A model generated the notes under the pieces. The model did no database searches. It was not told the DNA's origin and saw only the letters and a program-made list of their open reading frames with translations. Shown in pieces: positions 43,424 to 53,175 of a DNA stretch of 64,000 bases. The stretch comes from Loktanella sp. Alg231-35 (GTDB lineage: Bacteria > Pseudomonadota > Alphaproteobacteria > Rhodobacterales > Rhodobacteraceae), in assembly GCF_900143545.1 (NCBI RefSeq), contig NZ_FREV01000003.1, positions 523,907-587,906 on the forward strand, in the 5' to 3' direction. Made by a program: the position numbers and the translations under genes. How positions within the stretch are numbered: the stretch's first letter is position 1; each line of letters begins with the position of its first letter.

Positions 43424-45082
43424 TTACTCCGCTGCGATGGATTTGAGTTTCGGGGTCGCGCCGTGCTCGTACTCCTCAAGAAAATCGAGGACCTCTTGGC
43501 GGTAGGCGTAGTAATCGGGGTGTTCCAACAGCGCCTTGCGCGTACGGGGGCGGGGCAGTTTCACATCCGTGATTTTGCCGATCGTCGCCTGCGGCCCGTT
43601 CGTCATCATCACCACGCGATCCGCCAGGAGGATCGCCTCATCGACGTCATGGGTGACACAGATCGCGGTGACCTTGGTGCGCGACCAGACTTCCATCAGG
43701 ACTTCCTGAAGCTCCCAGCGGGTCAGACTGTCGAGCATTCCAAATGGTTCATCCAACAACAAGAGTTTAGGTGACAAAGCAAAAGCACGAGCAATTCCAA
43801 CGCGTTGCTTCATTCCATTCGACAGGCTCGCGGCCCCTTTGTTCATACTGTCGGCTAGGCCGACCCGTTCAAGATAATATTCCACCACGTCCTGACGTTC
43901 CGCTTGGGACGCTTTGGGGTAAACCTTGTCCACACCAATCGCGACGTTTTCCTTGGCCGTCAGCCATGGGAACAGATTGGGCGATTGAAAAACCACGGCG
44001 CGTTCGGGGTCTGCGCCTTCCACGTTCCAGCCATCCAGCCGGATCGCCCCTTTGGAGATCGGGTTGAGACCAGCGGCCATGGTCAGCACCGTGGATTTAC
44101 CGCAGCCCGAATGCCCGATGAGTGAGATAAATTCGCCCTTGTTGATTTTTAGATCGAAATTCTCGACCACCGTTAACGGACCTTTGGGCGTGGGGTAGAC
44201 CTTGTCGAGTTGCGAGAAATTCAAGAACCGCTCCTCGATCCCGCCTTCCTGTACTTTAGCCACCGCCGCAGGCACTCCGTGAATCGGCGTCACATTTGGC
44301 AGGGTGCGGGTTTCTTCGACCTTAGAGGCAATTCCAACGTCCATTAGGTAGGCCGTGACCTGACCACGCAACGCCTTGAAGATGGCATCATTGTTCATCG
44401 CGATCCGGTCGCGCGGGCGGGGAATATCGACCTTGAATTCATCACCCAAAGTGCCGTCAGGGTTCAGCGCGATGATGCGGTCGGCCAGAATGATCGCTTC
44501 GTCCACATCATTGGTGATCAACACGCAGGTCTTTTTGTCCGTGTCCCAAATCGCCTCGATTTCGTCCGCAAGATTGGCACGGGTCAGCGCGTCAAGCGCT
44601 GACAGGGGTTCATCGAGCAGCAACATTTCGGGGTCCATGGCCAGCGCGCGAGCCACATTCACGCGTTGGCGCATCCCGCCTGACAGCTCGGCCGGACGGC
44701 GCGTGGCGGCGTGGGACAGGCCCACCATGGCAACGTAGTGATCGACTTTTGCGGCGCGGTCGGCTTTGGACGATTCAGGAAACATCGTGTCCACGGCCAA
44801 CGCCACATTGCCGCTCACAGTCAGCCACGGCATCAACGAATAACTTTGAAAAATGACGCCCCTTTCGCGACCGGGCTGCGTGATTGGCGCGCCCTTGTAG
44901 GTAAGGGTGCCTGAGGTGGGCTGTTCCAGCCCTGCCATAAGATTGATCAACGTGGTTTTACCTGTGCCGGAAAACCCGAGGAGGACAACGAATTCTCCCT
45001 CAGTTACATCAAGATTGATGTCTTTCAGAACCGCCATGTCGCCATAGCTTTTTGAAACACCTTTGATTTGTAAAATACTCAT
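43424..45082 (-). CDS. Nitrate ABC transporter ATPase, two nucleotide-binding domains fused (NrtC-NrtD type)
   Basis: A 552-residue protein with two ABC ATPase domains (about residues 1-250 and 300-540). NBD1: Walker A 'GFSGTGKTT', signature 'LSGGMRQR', Walker B '[11 protein letters not shown]', but the switch His is Asn ('[11 protein letters not shown]'). NBD2: Walker A 'GHSGCGKST', degenerate signature 'LSNGMKQR', Walker B '[11 protein letters not shown]', and intact switch His ('CVTHDVDEA'). So one composite ATP site looks catalytic and one degenerate. I chose ATG 45082 ([14 protein letters not shown]); a longer frame upstream covers the end of the permease gene. It follows the permease after 5 bases. 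Confidence 0.92.
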   Translation of the reverse strand: MSILQIKGVSKSYGDMAVLKDINLDVTEGEFVVLLGFSGTGKTTLINLMAGLEQPTSGTLTYKGAPITQPGRERGVIFQSYSLMPWLTVSGNVALAVDTMFPESSKADRAAKVDHYVAMVGLSHAATRRPAELSGGMRQRVNVARALAMDPEMLLLDEPLSALDALTRANLADEIEAIWDTDKKTCVLITNDVDEAIILADRIIALNPDGTLGDEFKVDIPRPRDRIAMNNDAIFKALRGQVTAYLMDVGIASKVEETRTLPNVTPIHGVPAAVAKVQEGGIEERFLNFSQLDKVYPTPKGPLTVVENFDLKINKGEFISLIGHSGCGKSTVLTMAAGLNPISKGAIRLDGWNVEGADPERAVVFQSPNLFPWLTAKENVAIGVDKVYPKASQAERQDVVEYYLERVGLADSMNKGAASLSNGMKQRVGIARAFALSPKLLLLDEPFGMLDSLTRWELQEVLMEVWSRTKVTAICVTHDVDEAILLADRVVMMTNGPQATIGKITDVKLPRPRTRKALLEHPDYYAYRQEVLDFLEEYEHGATPKLKSIAAE

Positions 45083-45087
45083 GCTGA

Positions 45088-46161
45088 TCACCGATTGTTC
45101 GAGAATGTGAACATGGACTGAAGCGCATACATCACGCGGTCCAACAGGAACCCGATAATGCCGATGGTGAACACGGCGACCATGATGCGGGCCAGCGATT
45201 GGGACGATCCATTCTGGAACTCGTCCCAGACGAATTTGCCAAGGCCAGGGTTCTGGGCCAGCATTTCTGCGGCGATCAAAACCATCCAACCCACGCCAAG
45301 CGACAGGCGCAATCCGGTGAAGATCAATGGCAAAGCCGAAGGCAGAACCAATTTGGTGATCTTGGTGTAGGTGTTCATTCTTAAAACGCGCGACACGCTA
45401 ACAAGGTCTTTGTCGATGCTGCTGACGCCGAGGGCCGTGTTGATCAACGTGGGCCAAAGCGAACACAGCGTGACCGTGATGGCAGAAACGAGGAATGATT
45501 TCTCGAACCACCCGTCATTGGTTGTGTAAACCGCTGAGACGATCATGGTGACAATCGGCAGCCACGCCAGTGGGGAAACCGGTTTAAAAATCTGGATCAG
45601 CGGGTTCAGCGCGGCATTTGCTGTAACCGACAAACCCGCAGCAATACCCAACGGAATGGCCACAATGGAGGCAATCAGAAACCCGAAGAAAACGGTTTTG
45701 ATCGAGGTCCAGATTTGATCGTAATAGGTGGGTTTGCCGGTGTAGATGCGGTCGCGGACGCGGTCTGTATCACCGTTGGCGATATGTTCGGCGTTGCGCG
45801 CATCTTGGCGCTCGTAGAAGGCAATCTCTTTTTCGCCTTCCCGTATGGCGTCTTGGCGCAGCTCGCCGACCTGTTCCCAGACTTGCATGGGTCCTGGCAC
45901 TGCCCCAAGTGACGTTTGCACCGTTGGGGCAAGTGTCGCCCACAGTGTCACAAATACCGCAATCGCAAGAAGTGGCACACCAAGCAGTTGCCAGATTTCC
46001 CCGGCCTGCGCGCGTGGGTTGTCGCCTGCGGCGGCCCTTAGAACCGGCGTCAACCATGACAGGCCAAGCACACGAAACCATGCATCAGCCTTGTTGATAC
46101 GTGCAAAGCGGCGCGCGCGGCGGGTTTCATCATCAAGTGCGGTGGGGTCAATCGCGGTCAT
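45088..46161 (-). CDS. nrtB: Nitrate ABC transporter permease
   Basis: A 357-residue inner-membrane protein with about six membrane segments. The binding-protein-dependent permease loop is '[43 protein letters not shown]' in the C-terminal half (EAA-type motif). An unusually long N-terminal soluble region with charged stretch '[25 protein letters not shown]' lies between the first two membrane segments. It lies between nrtA and the fused ATPase and should form the channel. Confidence 0.92.
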   Translation of the reverse strand: MTAIDPTALDDETRRARRFARINKADAWFRVLGLSWLTPVLRAAAGDNPRAQAGEIWQLLGVPLLAIAVFVTLWATLAPTVQTSLGAVPGPMQVWEQVGELRQDAIREGEKEIAFYERQDARNAEHIANGDTDRVRDRIYTGKPTYYDQIWTSIKTVFFGFLIASIVAIPLGIAAGLSVTANAALNPLIQIFKPVSPLAWLPIVTMIVSAVYTTNDGWFEKSFLVSAITVTLCSLWPTLINTALGVSSIDKDLVSVSRVLRMNTYTKITKLVLPSALPLIFTGLRLSLGVGWMVLIAAEMLAQNPGLGKFVWDEFQNGSSQSLARIMVAVFTIGIIGFLLDRVMYALQSMFTFSNNR

Positions 46162-46233
46162 ATCGGGTATCCAATTGCTGCTTTTGGAAATGGATTAGCC
46201 CGCCCCGCATTTACGCAAGGCGGGCGATCGGGC

Positions 46234-47607
46234 TTAGCCTTGGATTTCGCCGTCAAGGACGGTTTGGCCGGACTTCAGGCCAATCGGCAGGCTGTCGATA
46301 TAGGCATTGGGTGCACGACCATCGTAGGAGATGGCATCAATGATATCGCTGGCAGGGGTCGGGGCTTTGAACCCGTCAGTGTCCCACGGGAAGTCAGCCT
46401 CATTCGCCAAGCCTTCGTCGACAAGCATACGCGCGGCGTCGAGGTAGATGTCTGGGCGATAGACGTCAGCTGCGGTTTCAAAATACCACTCATCAGACAT
46501 CGTTTCAGGGATTTGGCCCCAGCGGCGCATCTGCGTCAGGTACCAGATCGCATCGGAATAAAACGGATAGGTCGCGTTGTAGCGAAAGAACACATTGAAA
46601 TCAGGTGCAGGGCGCACGTCGCCTTCTTCGAATTCAAAGAAACCTGTCATTGAATTGGCGATGACTTCGGCGTCCGCGCCGACATATTCAGGCCGCGACA
46701 ACATCTCGACCGCGTCTTTTCGGTTGGCGTTGTCGTTTTCATCCAGCCAGATGGCGGCGCGGATCAGCGCCTTGGTCAGTGCTATCGTGGTGTTTGGATA
46801 TTCCTCTGCAAATTCAGCTGTGATGCCGAACACCTTTTCGGGGTTGTTGTTCCACATGTCGTCATCGGTGATCACCGGAACGCCAACGCCTTTGAAGACA
46901 GCCTGTTGGTTCCACGGTTCACCGACGGCGTACCCAAAGATCGTGCCTGCTTCCATCGTGGACGGCATTTGCGGCGGCGGTGTTACAGACAACAAAACAT
47001 CCGCGCCAATTTGACCTGAAATGTCCTGTTCGCTGTAAAATCCGGGCTGCAAACCGCCAGCCGCCAGCCAGTAGCGGATTTCATAGTTGTGGGTCGATAC
47101 TGGGAAAACCATGCCCATATTGAACGGCTCACCACGATCTAGATAATCTTCTACCACGGGCGCCAAAGCGCTTGCGCTGATGGGATGTTGCGGGCGGCCA
47201 TCAGCCATCAGGGGCACATTTGGGCGCATTTCGTCCCAAATTTCATTGGATACCGTGATGGCGTTACCGTTCAGGTCCATCGAAAACGGTGTGATGATAT
47301 GCGCCTCGGTGCCGTACCCGATTGTTGCGGCCAGCGGCTGACCTGCGAGCATGTGCGCGCCGTCCAACTCTCCGCTGATCACGCCGTCCAGCAGCACTTT
47401 CCAGTTGGCTTGCGCTTCGAGTGTCACAAACAAACCCTCGTCCTCAAAATACCCCAACTCATAGGCCACCGCGAGCGGGGCCATATCTGTCAGTTTGATA
47501 AAGCCAAGTGTGAGGTCTTCTTTTTCAAGATCCAAAGATTGGGCCGCTGCCGTTGTCGCCAACAGGCTGGAGGTGGCCAGTAAGATCGCAAGTGTCTTTT
47601 TCATCAT
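46234..47607 (-). CDS. nrtA: Nitrate-binding protein, NrtA/CmpA family
   Basis: A 457-residue periplasmic binding protein with a Sec signal ([23 protein letters not shown]). It has the NrtA pattern '[68 protein letters not shown]'. It catches nitrate (or nitrite) for the NrtB/NrtCD transporter. A second ATG directly after the first is better spaced from AGGA, so the true start may be 3 bases later. The gene follows a leader with a terminator, the target of NasT-type antitermination. Confidence 0.93.
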   Translation of the reverse strand: MMKKTLAILLATSSLLATTAAAQSLDLEKEDLTLGFIKLTDMAPLAVAYELGYFEDEGLFVTLEAQANWKVLLDGVISGELDGAHMLAGQPLAATIGYGTEAHIITPFSMDLNGNAITVSNEIWDEMRPNVPLMADGRPQHPISASALAPVVEDYLDRGEPFNMGMVFPVSTHNYEIRYWLAAGGLQPGFYSEQDISGQIGADVLLSVTPPPQMPSTMEAGTIFGYAVGEPWNQQAVFKGVGVPVITDDDMWNNNPEKVFGITAEFAEEYPNTTIALTKALIRAAIWLDENDNANRKDAVEMLSRPEYVGADAEVIANSMTGFFEFEEGDVRPAPDFNVFFRYNATYPFYSDAIWYLTQMRRWGQIPETMSDEWYFETAADVYRPDIYLDAARMLVDEGLANEADFPWDTDGFKAPTPASDIIDAISYDGRAPNAYIDSLPIGLKSGQTVLDGEIQG

Positions 47608-47859
47608 TTAATCCTTTCAACGCCTTGAGAGGCGAAAAACAAAAAAAGCCGCACGTAGGGGCCACGGGGGAGGAGGTCCGTGATCCATACGAGCGGCTTT
47701 GCTCAAGGAGGTACGCCACCGACATCAGTGAGCGCGTATTCGCGGGCTTCGTTGCCCCTTGTTGTGATGATGAACCCGCGCGATCCAAGAGTGCAATCGC
47801 TTTGCTGCATCGCCGCATGGATTCATGCCGCAATGCAGAAAGTGCTTAGGATTTAGGCG
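47608..47859 (-). promoter_or_regulatory. nrtA leader region, likely target of NasT antitermination
   Basis: About 250 bases between nasS and nrtA. It holds several hairpin-forming blocks on the minus strand (for example GCGAT/ATCGC near 47796-47776 and GCGGG/CCCGC near 47780-47740), then a strong terminator. In related bacteria, NasT (an ANTAR protein) binds paired hairpins in the nas leader and blocks termination when NasS releases it in the presence of nitrate. I could not confirm the exact ANTAR hairpin loops by eye. Confidence 0.6.
47641..47700 (-). terminator. Attenuator terminator before nrtA
   Basis: On the minus strand, AAAGCCGC pairs with GCGGCTTT (8 bp; extended inward by CACGG/CCGTG-type pairing), and the RNA then runs into a long U-tract. 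It stands about 35 bases before the nrtA start, so readthrough is needed for expression of the structural genes. Confidence 0.85.
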
Positions 47860-48999
47860 TTATTTCGAGGAAAAATCGAAGGTTCTGCCGTTAAAGAAGG
47901 CATCAGGTGCAAGAATCATATGGCCGCGACTAGACGCCACTGCCGTTTCAAAGTGCAGCGCGCCTTCTTCTTTCTCCGAGGCACCGGGCATGTCAGCGCC
48001 AATGCCTGCCAGGTTTTGCCGATAAAGGTCAGCTCGAAAACATGCCTTGGCCTTTTCTATCCCTGCAGCATCTGCCCCAAGCTGGGATGCGATCCATGCG
48101 GCCTGACTGCGCCAAGGAAATGTTGCTGCATGTTTATGAAACTGCAAGAAGCGACCCACTGGTGTCGGAGCAGTGTTATGTCGGGTGATGATATCGCCAG
48201 AAAGTGCGGGATCAATAAGGTCGGGTGACATACTCAGGTGTTCGCTGCGGGCGAGAATTTCGACCGCTAATGGTTTGTTCCTTTGGGCATCAAGCCAGGC
48301 AGATGCCTTATAGACCGCGCGCATCAGCCGCGCGGCTGCATCGCCGTTCGTCTCGACCCAATCATGGCGCGCCGCGAGGACCTTTTCAGGGGCGAATTGC
48401 CAAACATTCCGGCCCATCATCATCAGCTGAGCCACCTCTTGTCTGACTGCGACACTCCCCCAAGGCTCACCGACCCAGAACGCATCAACGAACCCATCTG
48501 CAACGGCATCGGCCATACGCGGCGGCGGCACCGTGATTTTTTCGATCTGCAAACCGGATGCAGTCGATGCCCAATAAGATAGCAAGAGGCGGTGCATAGA
48601 GTAGTGAAAGGGCACACCAACGCGCAGCTTTGCGCCTTTGCGCGCACTCAGCGCCGCCAAGATGGCATCGGCATCACCGAACGGTATCGCCCCAAGGTCA
48701 GCCGCCACCTCGTTTGAAACGCCGAACACTGTGCCATTGACGGACAAAACCATCAGCGTATCGACCCGCGCAGGAAGCCCGCCAAAGCCAATCGACATCG
48801 CCACAGGCATGGGTGAAAGCATTTGTGCAGCGTCCAAATGCCCCAGTGCGAGCATATCGCGCAGGGCCGACCAAGACGGCTGACGCACGAGATTAAGAGC
48901 CAGCCCCTCTTCGGCCGCAAACCCAAGCTCTTTGGCGATCACCAACGGGGCGCAATCTACCAAAGGCACATAGCCACAATTCAGGACGGCGTTGCTCAT
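47860..48999 (-). CDS. nasS: Nitrate sensor NasS (cytoplasmic NrtA-like protein)
   Basis: A 379-residue homologue of the nitrate-binding protein that lacks a signal peptide ('MSNAVLNCGYVPLVDCAPLVIAKELGFAAEEGLALNLVRQPSWSALRDML'), as expected for NasS. NasS binds NasT and releases it when it binds nitrate or nitrite. Its ATG overlaps the nasT stop by 4 bp. This contrasts with the exported NrtA of the same cluster, with which it shares the fold. Confidence 0.9.
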   Translation of the reverse strand: MSNAVLNCGYVPLVDCAPLVIAKELGFAAEEGLALNLVRQPSWSALRDMLALGHLDAAQMLSPMPVAMSIGFGGLPARVDTLMVLSVNGTVFGVSNEVAADLGAIPFGDADAILAALSARKGAKLRVGVPFHYSMHRLLLSYWASTASGLQIEKITVPPPRMADAVADGFVDAFWVGEPWGSVAVRQEVAQLMMMGRNVWQFAPEKVLAARHDWVETNGDAAARLMRAVYKASAWLDAQRNKPLAVEILARSEHLSMSPDLIDPALSGDIITRHNTAPTPVGRFLQFHKHAATFPWRSQAAWIASQLGADAAGIEKAKACFRADLYRQNLAGIGADMPGASEKEEGALHFETAVASSRGHMILAPDAFFNGRTFDFSSK

Positions 49000-49580
49000 G
49001 ACAAAAGATCCGCTGCGGTCACAAGGGCATGGGCAACGTCGATGACTTTGCGGTTCTGGCTCATCGCGGTCGTGCGCAGCAGAGTGTAGGCCGCGTCCTC
49101 CGACATGTCGCGCTGGCGCATCAAAATACCCTTGGCGCGATCAATTGTCTTTCGATCTTCTAATGCCTGTTTGGCCGCATCCAGTTCCGATTGCATCTGG
49201 CGCATGATCTTGAACCGCGCAATTGCTGTTTCCAGAACGGACTTGATCCTCTCCATCTTGAGGCCGTCAACGACATAGGCGCTCACACCTGCGCTCAGCG
49301 CCGCTTGCGTCAGAGTGTCATCCGTCTGATCAACAAACAGCGCGACGGCCCGTTTGGATGTCTCGGTCGCATCCGAAATATGTTCAAGCGTGTCGCGATC
49401 AGGGTTGGCAAGATCGATCAATACAATATCGGGGGCGAATTCTTTGACGGTCCGATCCAAAGCCGACATTTGCGCCAGCGCTTTAACGTCCGACCAGCCT
49501 GCATCATTCAAGGCATCAATAATCGCGCGCACTCTTGCGGGATCGGGCTCAACAACGAGAATGCGCAATTTTTGGTTCAT
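48996..49580 (-). CDS. nasT: Response-regulator/ANTAR antiterminator NasT
   Basis: A 194-residue protein. The N-terminal receiver-like domain (residues 5-120, 'LRILVVEPDPARVRAIIDALNDAGW') keeps the Asp in 'FAPDIVLIDLANPDRDTL'. The C-terminal ANTAR domain is 'LEDRKTIDRAKGILMRQRDMSEDAAYTLLRTTAMSQNRKVIDVAHALV'. It binds leader RNA to prevent termination. It starts the nitrate cluster and is coupled to nasS. Confidence 0.92.
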   Translation of the reverse strand: MNQKLRILVVEPDPARVRAIIDALNDAGWSDVKALAQMSALDRTVKEFAPDIVLIDLANPDRDTLEHISDATETSKRAVALFVDQTDDTLTQAALSAGVSAYVVDGLKMERIKSVLETAIARFKIMRQMQSELDAAKQALEDRKTIDRAKGILMRQRDMSEDAAYTLLRTTAMSQNRKVIDVAHALVTAADLLS

Positions 49581-50135
49581 GGCGCTGTAAGACGTCCATG
49601 CTTGGATATGGTCAATGCCAAACTCGCGGAATGTCTCTGTCGTTGGATTTCAACAGCACGCAAAATAAGCGTGAAAGGCAGAGATGCGTATTTTTAGGGC
49701 AGCCTAGAATAACTGGCCTCGTGTCTCTCTGAAACAATGAGGCTAGCTAGTTCACACGACAAGCAGATATACCACGGCGATGCAGCCCGTTGAGCGTTGC
49801 CGCTATGAAGGATTTTAACATTTCAGTTTTCGATTTCGCAGCGTGCCGAGGTCAGGTGGAAGCCTAGCAGTCCAGTAGATGTTTTGCGCGAAAGACTGTC
49901 CTAGCCATTTGGACTGTGACGGCATTCTGACTTTCTTGGCTGCGAGCATGAACCTCTGATTTTTCCGCCGCTTGGCAACCCAGAGTATTATGCACTAGCC
50001 GCAATTTTTTGTGCTGCGAGCGCGCGGAGCGAAAAAGTCGAATTTACGCAATGGACTCTATCCTGCCGACTGCCGCGGGAGGCATGAAGGCCTGTCCTGG
50101 TTTGGCGAACGGGAGTGGCCATCCGCCAACTTCGT
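49581..50135. other. Intergenic stretch, edge of the accessory region
   Basis: About 555 bases with no supported gene. The nasT promoter should lie at its left end. Composition shifts to a mixed, less coding-like sequence. The right end precedes the small recombinase's stop. Confidence 0.45.
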
Positions 50136-50768
50136 TCAGATATCGATGCGTTCAGCGATGCTTAACGCATCTTCCAGTTCGACACCCAAATAACGCACTG
50201 TGCTATCGACCTTTGTGTGGCCCAACAAAAGTTGGACGGCGCGAAGGTTGCCCGTCTTGCGGTAAATCTCCGCAGCTTTGGTTCGACGCATCGAGTGTGT
50301 ACCGTATCCGCTGGGTTCCAGACCAATCGCTGTAACCCAGTCTCGCACAAGTCGACCATATTGACGTGTTGAGATATGCGGCCGGTCGTGGAAGCGGCTC
50401 GGGAACATAAAGCGGCACCCGATCATCTCAGGTGATCTTACCCACGTAATGACGGTATCGCGTGTGTTTTCAATAAGTTCGAACTGAACGGGTTTCTTGG
50501 TTTTACGCCGGATCACCGAAACCCGTTCACGAACGCGATCATCTTTGACCAAATCGGTCACGGTGAGTTTGACCAGATCACAGCCGCGCAACTTGCTATC
50601 AATGGCAACGTTGAACAACGCAAGGTCACGAAGGTGGCCTGCAAGTTCAAGTCGCGCACGGATGGCCCACACTTGTTTGGGAAGCAACGGTCGTTTCTGA
50701 CCGATGATCCGACCTTTATTCCAGGCTTTTCGTTTCGGGATGACTGCGGGAAGTTGGACTCTTGGCAT
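50136..50768 (-). CDS. Small tyrosine recombinase
   Basis: A 210-residue protein equivalent to a catalytic domain with a short N-terminal region. Arg is in 'AIDSKLRGCDLVKLTV', HxxR in 'GYGTHSMRRTKAAEIY', the second His in 'LRAVQLLLGHTKVDSTVRYLG', with Tyr in 'RYLGVEL'. I chose ATG 50768 (MPRVQLPAVIPKRKAWNKG) with GGAGGG about 9 bases upstream. Members of this short type are common on alphaproteobacterial plasmids and islands. The element it moves is not evident here. Confidence 0.85.
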   Translation of the reverse strand: MPRVQLPAVIPKRKAWNKGRIIGQKRPLLPKQVWAIRARLELAGHLRDLALFNVAIDSKLRGCDLVKLTVTDLVKDDRVRERVSVIRRKTKKPVQFELIENTRDTVITWVRSPEMIGCRFMFPSRFHDRPHISTRQYGRLVRDWVTAIGLEPSGYGTHSMRRTKAAEIYRKTGNLRAVQLLLGHTKVDSTVRYLGVELEDALSIAERIDI

Positions 50769-51023
50769 AATATGCCCTCCGATCCGCCCTCCATTCCCAG
50801 ACATCAGCACAGCGCTGACGAGAAGAACATAGCATTGGTTTGAATCGACGCTCGTGCGAAGGCGTGGGAACGCTGTATTCCTGCCAGGGCATTCGGCCGC
50901 AACGAGCCCACCTCGACCGATGCTGTGCATTGCATGAAGGTATGTTACGCGCGGCTATTATGTCTGGTTCAGACAGAAAATGAGACTTCATACCACTCGG
51001 TTATTACCGTCAAAGCTAGCCCC

Positions 51024-51410
51024 TCAGGCGTCGTCATCCACTGCTTCAAATACTTCCAAGGCGGCATTAAGCGCGTTGATCGCGGATGGGAAGCCGCCGT
51101 AAAGTGACATTTGCCATATCGTTTCTGCGATTTCTTCTTGGGATAATCCGGCTTTGCGCCCGCCCGCGATATTGACCATCAGTTGTGGCCGTGTCTGACC
51201 ACCCAATGCAGTCAAAGCGGCGATTGTCGCCAAATACCGGTCACGCAGGGGTAACCCGGGTCGGGCATATTGGCGACCATAGGCAAAATCGACCACCCCT
51301 TCGGCCATTCCAGGGAGCAAGTGGCCATAGCGCGCATTCAGCGCGTCTTCCATCCCTGGGTTCAGACGTTCAGAGAGGTCTCTGCCTGTTTGTGTTATAT
51401 CTTCTGCCAT
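51024..51410 (-). CDS. Carboxymuconolactone decarboxylase (CMD) family protein
   Basis: A 128-residue all-helical protein of the CMD/AhpD-like family ('[83 protein letters not shown]'). No CxxC pair is seen, so it is unlike AhpD peroxidase and closer to the decarboxylase-like branch. I chose ATG 51410, with AGGAAG just upstream. It lies 39 bases downstream of the LysR gene on the same strand, which probably regulates it. Confidence 0.85.
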   Translation of the reverse strand: MAEDITQTGRDLSERLNPGMEDALNARYGHLLPGMAEGVVDFAYGRQYARPGLPLRDRYLATIAALTALGGQTRPQLMVNIAGGRKAGLSQEEIAETIWQMSLYGGFPSAINALNAALEVFEAVDDDA

Positions 51411-51449
51411 GTTGCTTCCTACTTTAAGCGTTTTTTCACACACCAACGC

Positions 51450-52364
51450 CTAAGACCCTGTCATCTGGTATTCAGGGACATCGCGAAACTCACGCACAAG
51501 AAAATCAATGAAGACACGTGTTTTTGGAGCGAGGTTGCGCTTGTCGGCGAACATGATGGCGATATCAGTGCTTGGCGGTGAATACTCAGGTAAAACATGG
51601 ACCAACTCACCTGACTGGAACTTTCGATCCGTCAGATAACAAGGCAGCCGCGCGACGCCGATCCCGGCAAGTGCTGCGCGATAGACAACGTCGGTGCTGT
51701 TTCCCTCAAACCGGCCTTGTGGTTCAAAGCCTTGTCCAGTGAATGGGTCGGGGTCGGCCCAAGAGTTTCGTTTGCTGTTTCCAGCAATCCTCAGGCAATT
51801 GTGCTGCTTCAATTCGTCGAAAGTTGCAGGGAATCCCCACCGTTCCAGATAGGCAGGTGCAGCGCATAACACCCGGCGGCTTTGCATGATGCGCCGGACC
51901 ATAATATCGGGAATTGTGCGCTGTTCGGCGAAACAGATGGTGGCGTCGAATCCCTCGCTCTGCAGATCGACAACGCGGTCTGTAAGCTCCAAAGATACTT
52001 GAACATCCGAGTTCTCCTCAAAAAATTGAGGCAACGCCGGGATCAATTGCGATTTACCAAACGCAACACTGCACGCGATTTTGAGCTTACCACGCGGGAT
52101 ACCATCCAAGTTCAGGATCAGCGCCTCTGCCTCTTTGAACTTTTCGGCCATAGCTTTGCATTTTTCGTAGAATTCCTGACCTTCCCCGGTCGGCGATACG
52201 CCAGTCCGGGTGCGATTGAGCAAGCGGTAGTGAACCTGATCTTCAAGCAGACCGATTTGTTTGCTGACCGCAGAGGGCGTCTGACCAATCGTCCGTGCCG
52301 CGGCCGAGATGCTGCCCTGCTCGACAACAGTTGCAAAGATCAACATCTGTGCAGAAATATCCAT
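51450..52364 (-). CDS. LysR-family regulator
   Basis: A 304-residue LysR protein: HTH at residues 3-62 ('AQMLIFATVVEQGSISAAARTIGQTPSAVSKQIGLLEDQVHYRLLNRTRTGVSPT') and a substrate-binding domain of the CrgA/AaeR-like branch ('GIPRGKLKIACSVAFGKSQLIPALPQFFEENSDVQVSLELTDRVVDL'). It is upstream of the CMD gene on the same strand, and 131 bases from the divergent DUF1127 pair. The ligand is unknown. Confidence 0.9.
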   Translation of the reverse strand: MDISAQMLIFATVVEQGSISAAARTIGQTPSAVSKQIGLLEDQVHYRLLNRTRTGVSPTGEGQEFYEKCKAMAEKFKEAEALILNLDGIPRGKLKIACSVAFGKSQLIPALPQFFEENSDVQVSLELTDRVVDLQSEGFDATICFAEQRTIPDIMVRRIMQSRRVLCAAPAYLERWGFPATFDELKQHNCLRIAGNSKRNSWADPDPFTGQGFEPQGRFEGNSTDVVYRAALAGIGVARLPCYLTDRKFQSGELVHVLPEYSPPSTDIAIMFADKRNLAPKTRVFIDFLVREFRDVPEYQMTGS

Positions 52365-52495
52365 TGTTCATCTCACTGCTGTGCCAACTCGGAACAGGCC
52401 CTTTGCCAAATCGCCCAATTGTGAGCGCTATCGGATCTTCGTATCTCTGCAGTGCAGCATAAATACTGCATCGCAGCAATAGACGAGGTAACAAC

Positions 52496-52720
52496 ATGGC
52501 AACTATAAGCTCAAGAAGCAGGCTAGACGTCGTTTTGGATGCTGGCCGCACAATCTTTCAACAGAAAAACGATCATATGAAACAGGCTCTGGCCAGACGT
52601 AAAGTCTATCACGCCACGTTTTCCGAGCTTTCGGCACTCACTGACCGTGATCTGAAAGACCTGGGGATTCCGCGCAGCAACATCAAACGCATCGCTATGG
52701 AGGCCGCTTATGACCGCTAG
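52496..52720 (+). CDS. DUF1127 family small protein
   Basis: A 74-residue protein whose C-terminal half matches DUF1127: 'FSELSALTDRDLKDLGIPRSNIKRIAMEAAY'. The N-terminal half is basic and polar. DUF1127 proteins in alphaproteobacteria take part in RNA and stress regulation. It overlaps the next gene, a relative, by 11 bp. Confidence 0.85.
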   Translation: MATISSRSRLDVVLDAGRTIFQQKNDHMKQALARRKVYHATFSELSALTDRDLKDLGIPRSNIKRIAMEAAYDR

Positions 52721-52973
52721 CCCCAATACCACTGGACCCGAGGGCCATCACATCGCCACAAGCGCTTTGACACAGAACGCGCCGGTTTTTCTGGAGGCAT
52801 TGGCGCGGTTCGGCGGCAATGCGATGGCGAAGGCAAAATCCGTACTGCGCGCCGTTCAAATGGCCCGCATGTTATCCACGCTTTCGAAAATGAGTGATGC
52901 GCAATTGGCGATGATTGGCATCCAGCGCTCCGACATACCCCAATACGCAAAGACACTGATGGCCGAAGACTAG
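52710..52973 (+). CDS. DUF1127-like small protein, second of a pair
   Basis: An 87-residue protein with a degenerate DUF1127-type C terminus: 'LSTLSKMSDAQLAMIGIQRSDIPQYAKTLM'. The N-terminal region is Ala-rich and helical. Its ATG lies within the last codons of the preceding DUF1127 gene, so it is probably translated by coupling. Followed by a strong terminator. Confidence 0.75.
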   Translation: MTASPNTTGPEGHHIATSALTQNAPVFLEALARFGGNAMAKAKSVLRAVQMARMLSTLSKMSDAQLAMIGIQRSDIPQYAKTLMAED

Positions 52974-53084
52974 CGTAACAGGTCAATTGGATAAAGAAAT
53001 ACAAGAAAAGTGCCGGCTCTCGCTCCTCCCAGAGTAGGCCAGCACAAGCGGCGGCGAAAAACCAATAGGGAGCGCCAAAGCACA

Positions 53085-53135
53085 GGGCCAGCATCTTCAC
53101 CTCCTCCCGAAGGTGCTGGCCCACGATTTCTTTTC
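53085..53135 (+). terminator. Rho-independent terminator after the DUF1127 pair
   Basis: A 9-bp stem (GGGCCAGCA / TGCTGGCCC) with a 20-base loop that can extend the pairing is followed by TTTCTTTT. It ends the DUF1127 transcript just before the disrupted GNAT gene. Confidence 0.75.
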
Positions 53136-53175
53136 TGGATCAGGAGGCCCGTGCAATGCGTCTCAATAGCCATCC

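Noticed and set aside
45083..45289. Longer N terminus for the fused nitrate ATPase
   Set aside because: It would lie inside the permease gene in another frame; ATG 45082 begins a normal ABC domain.
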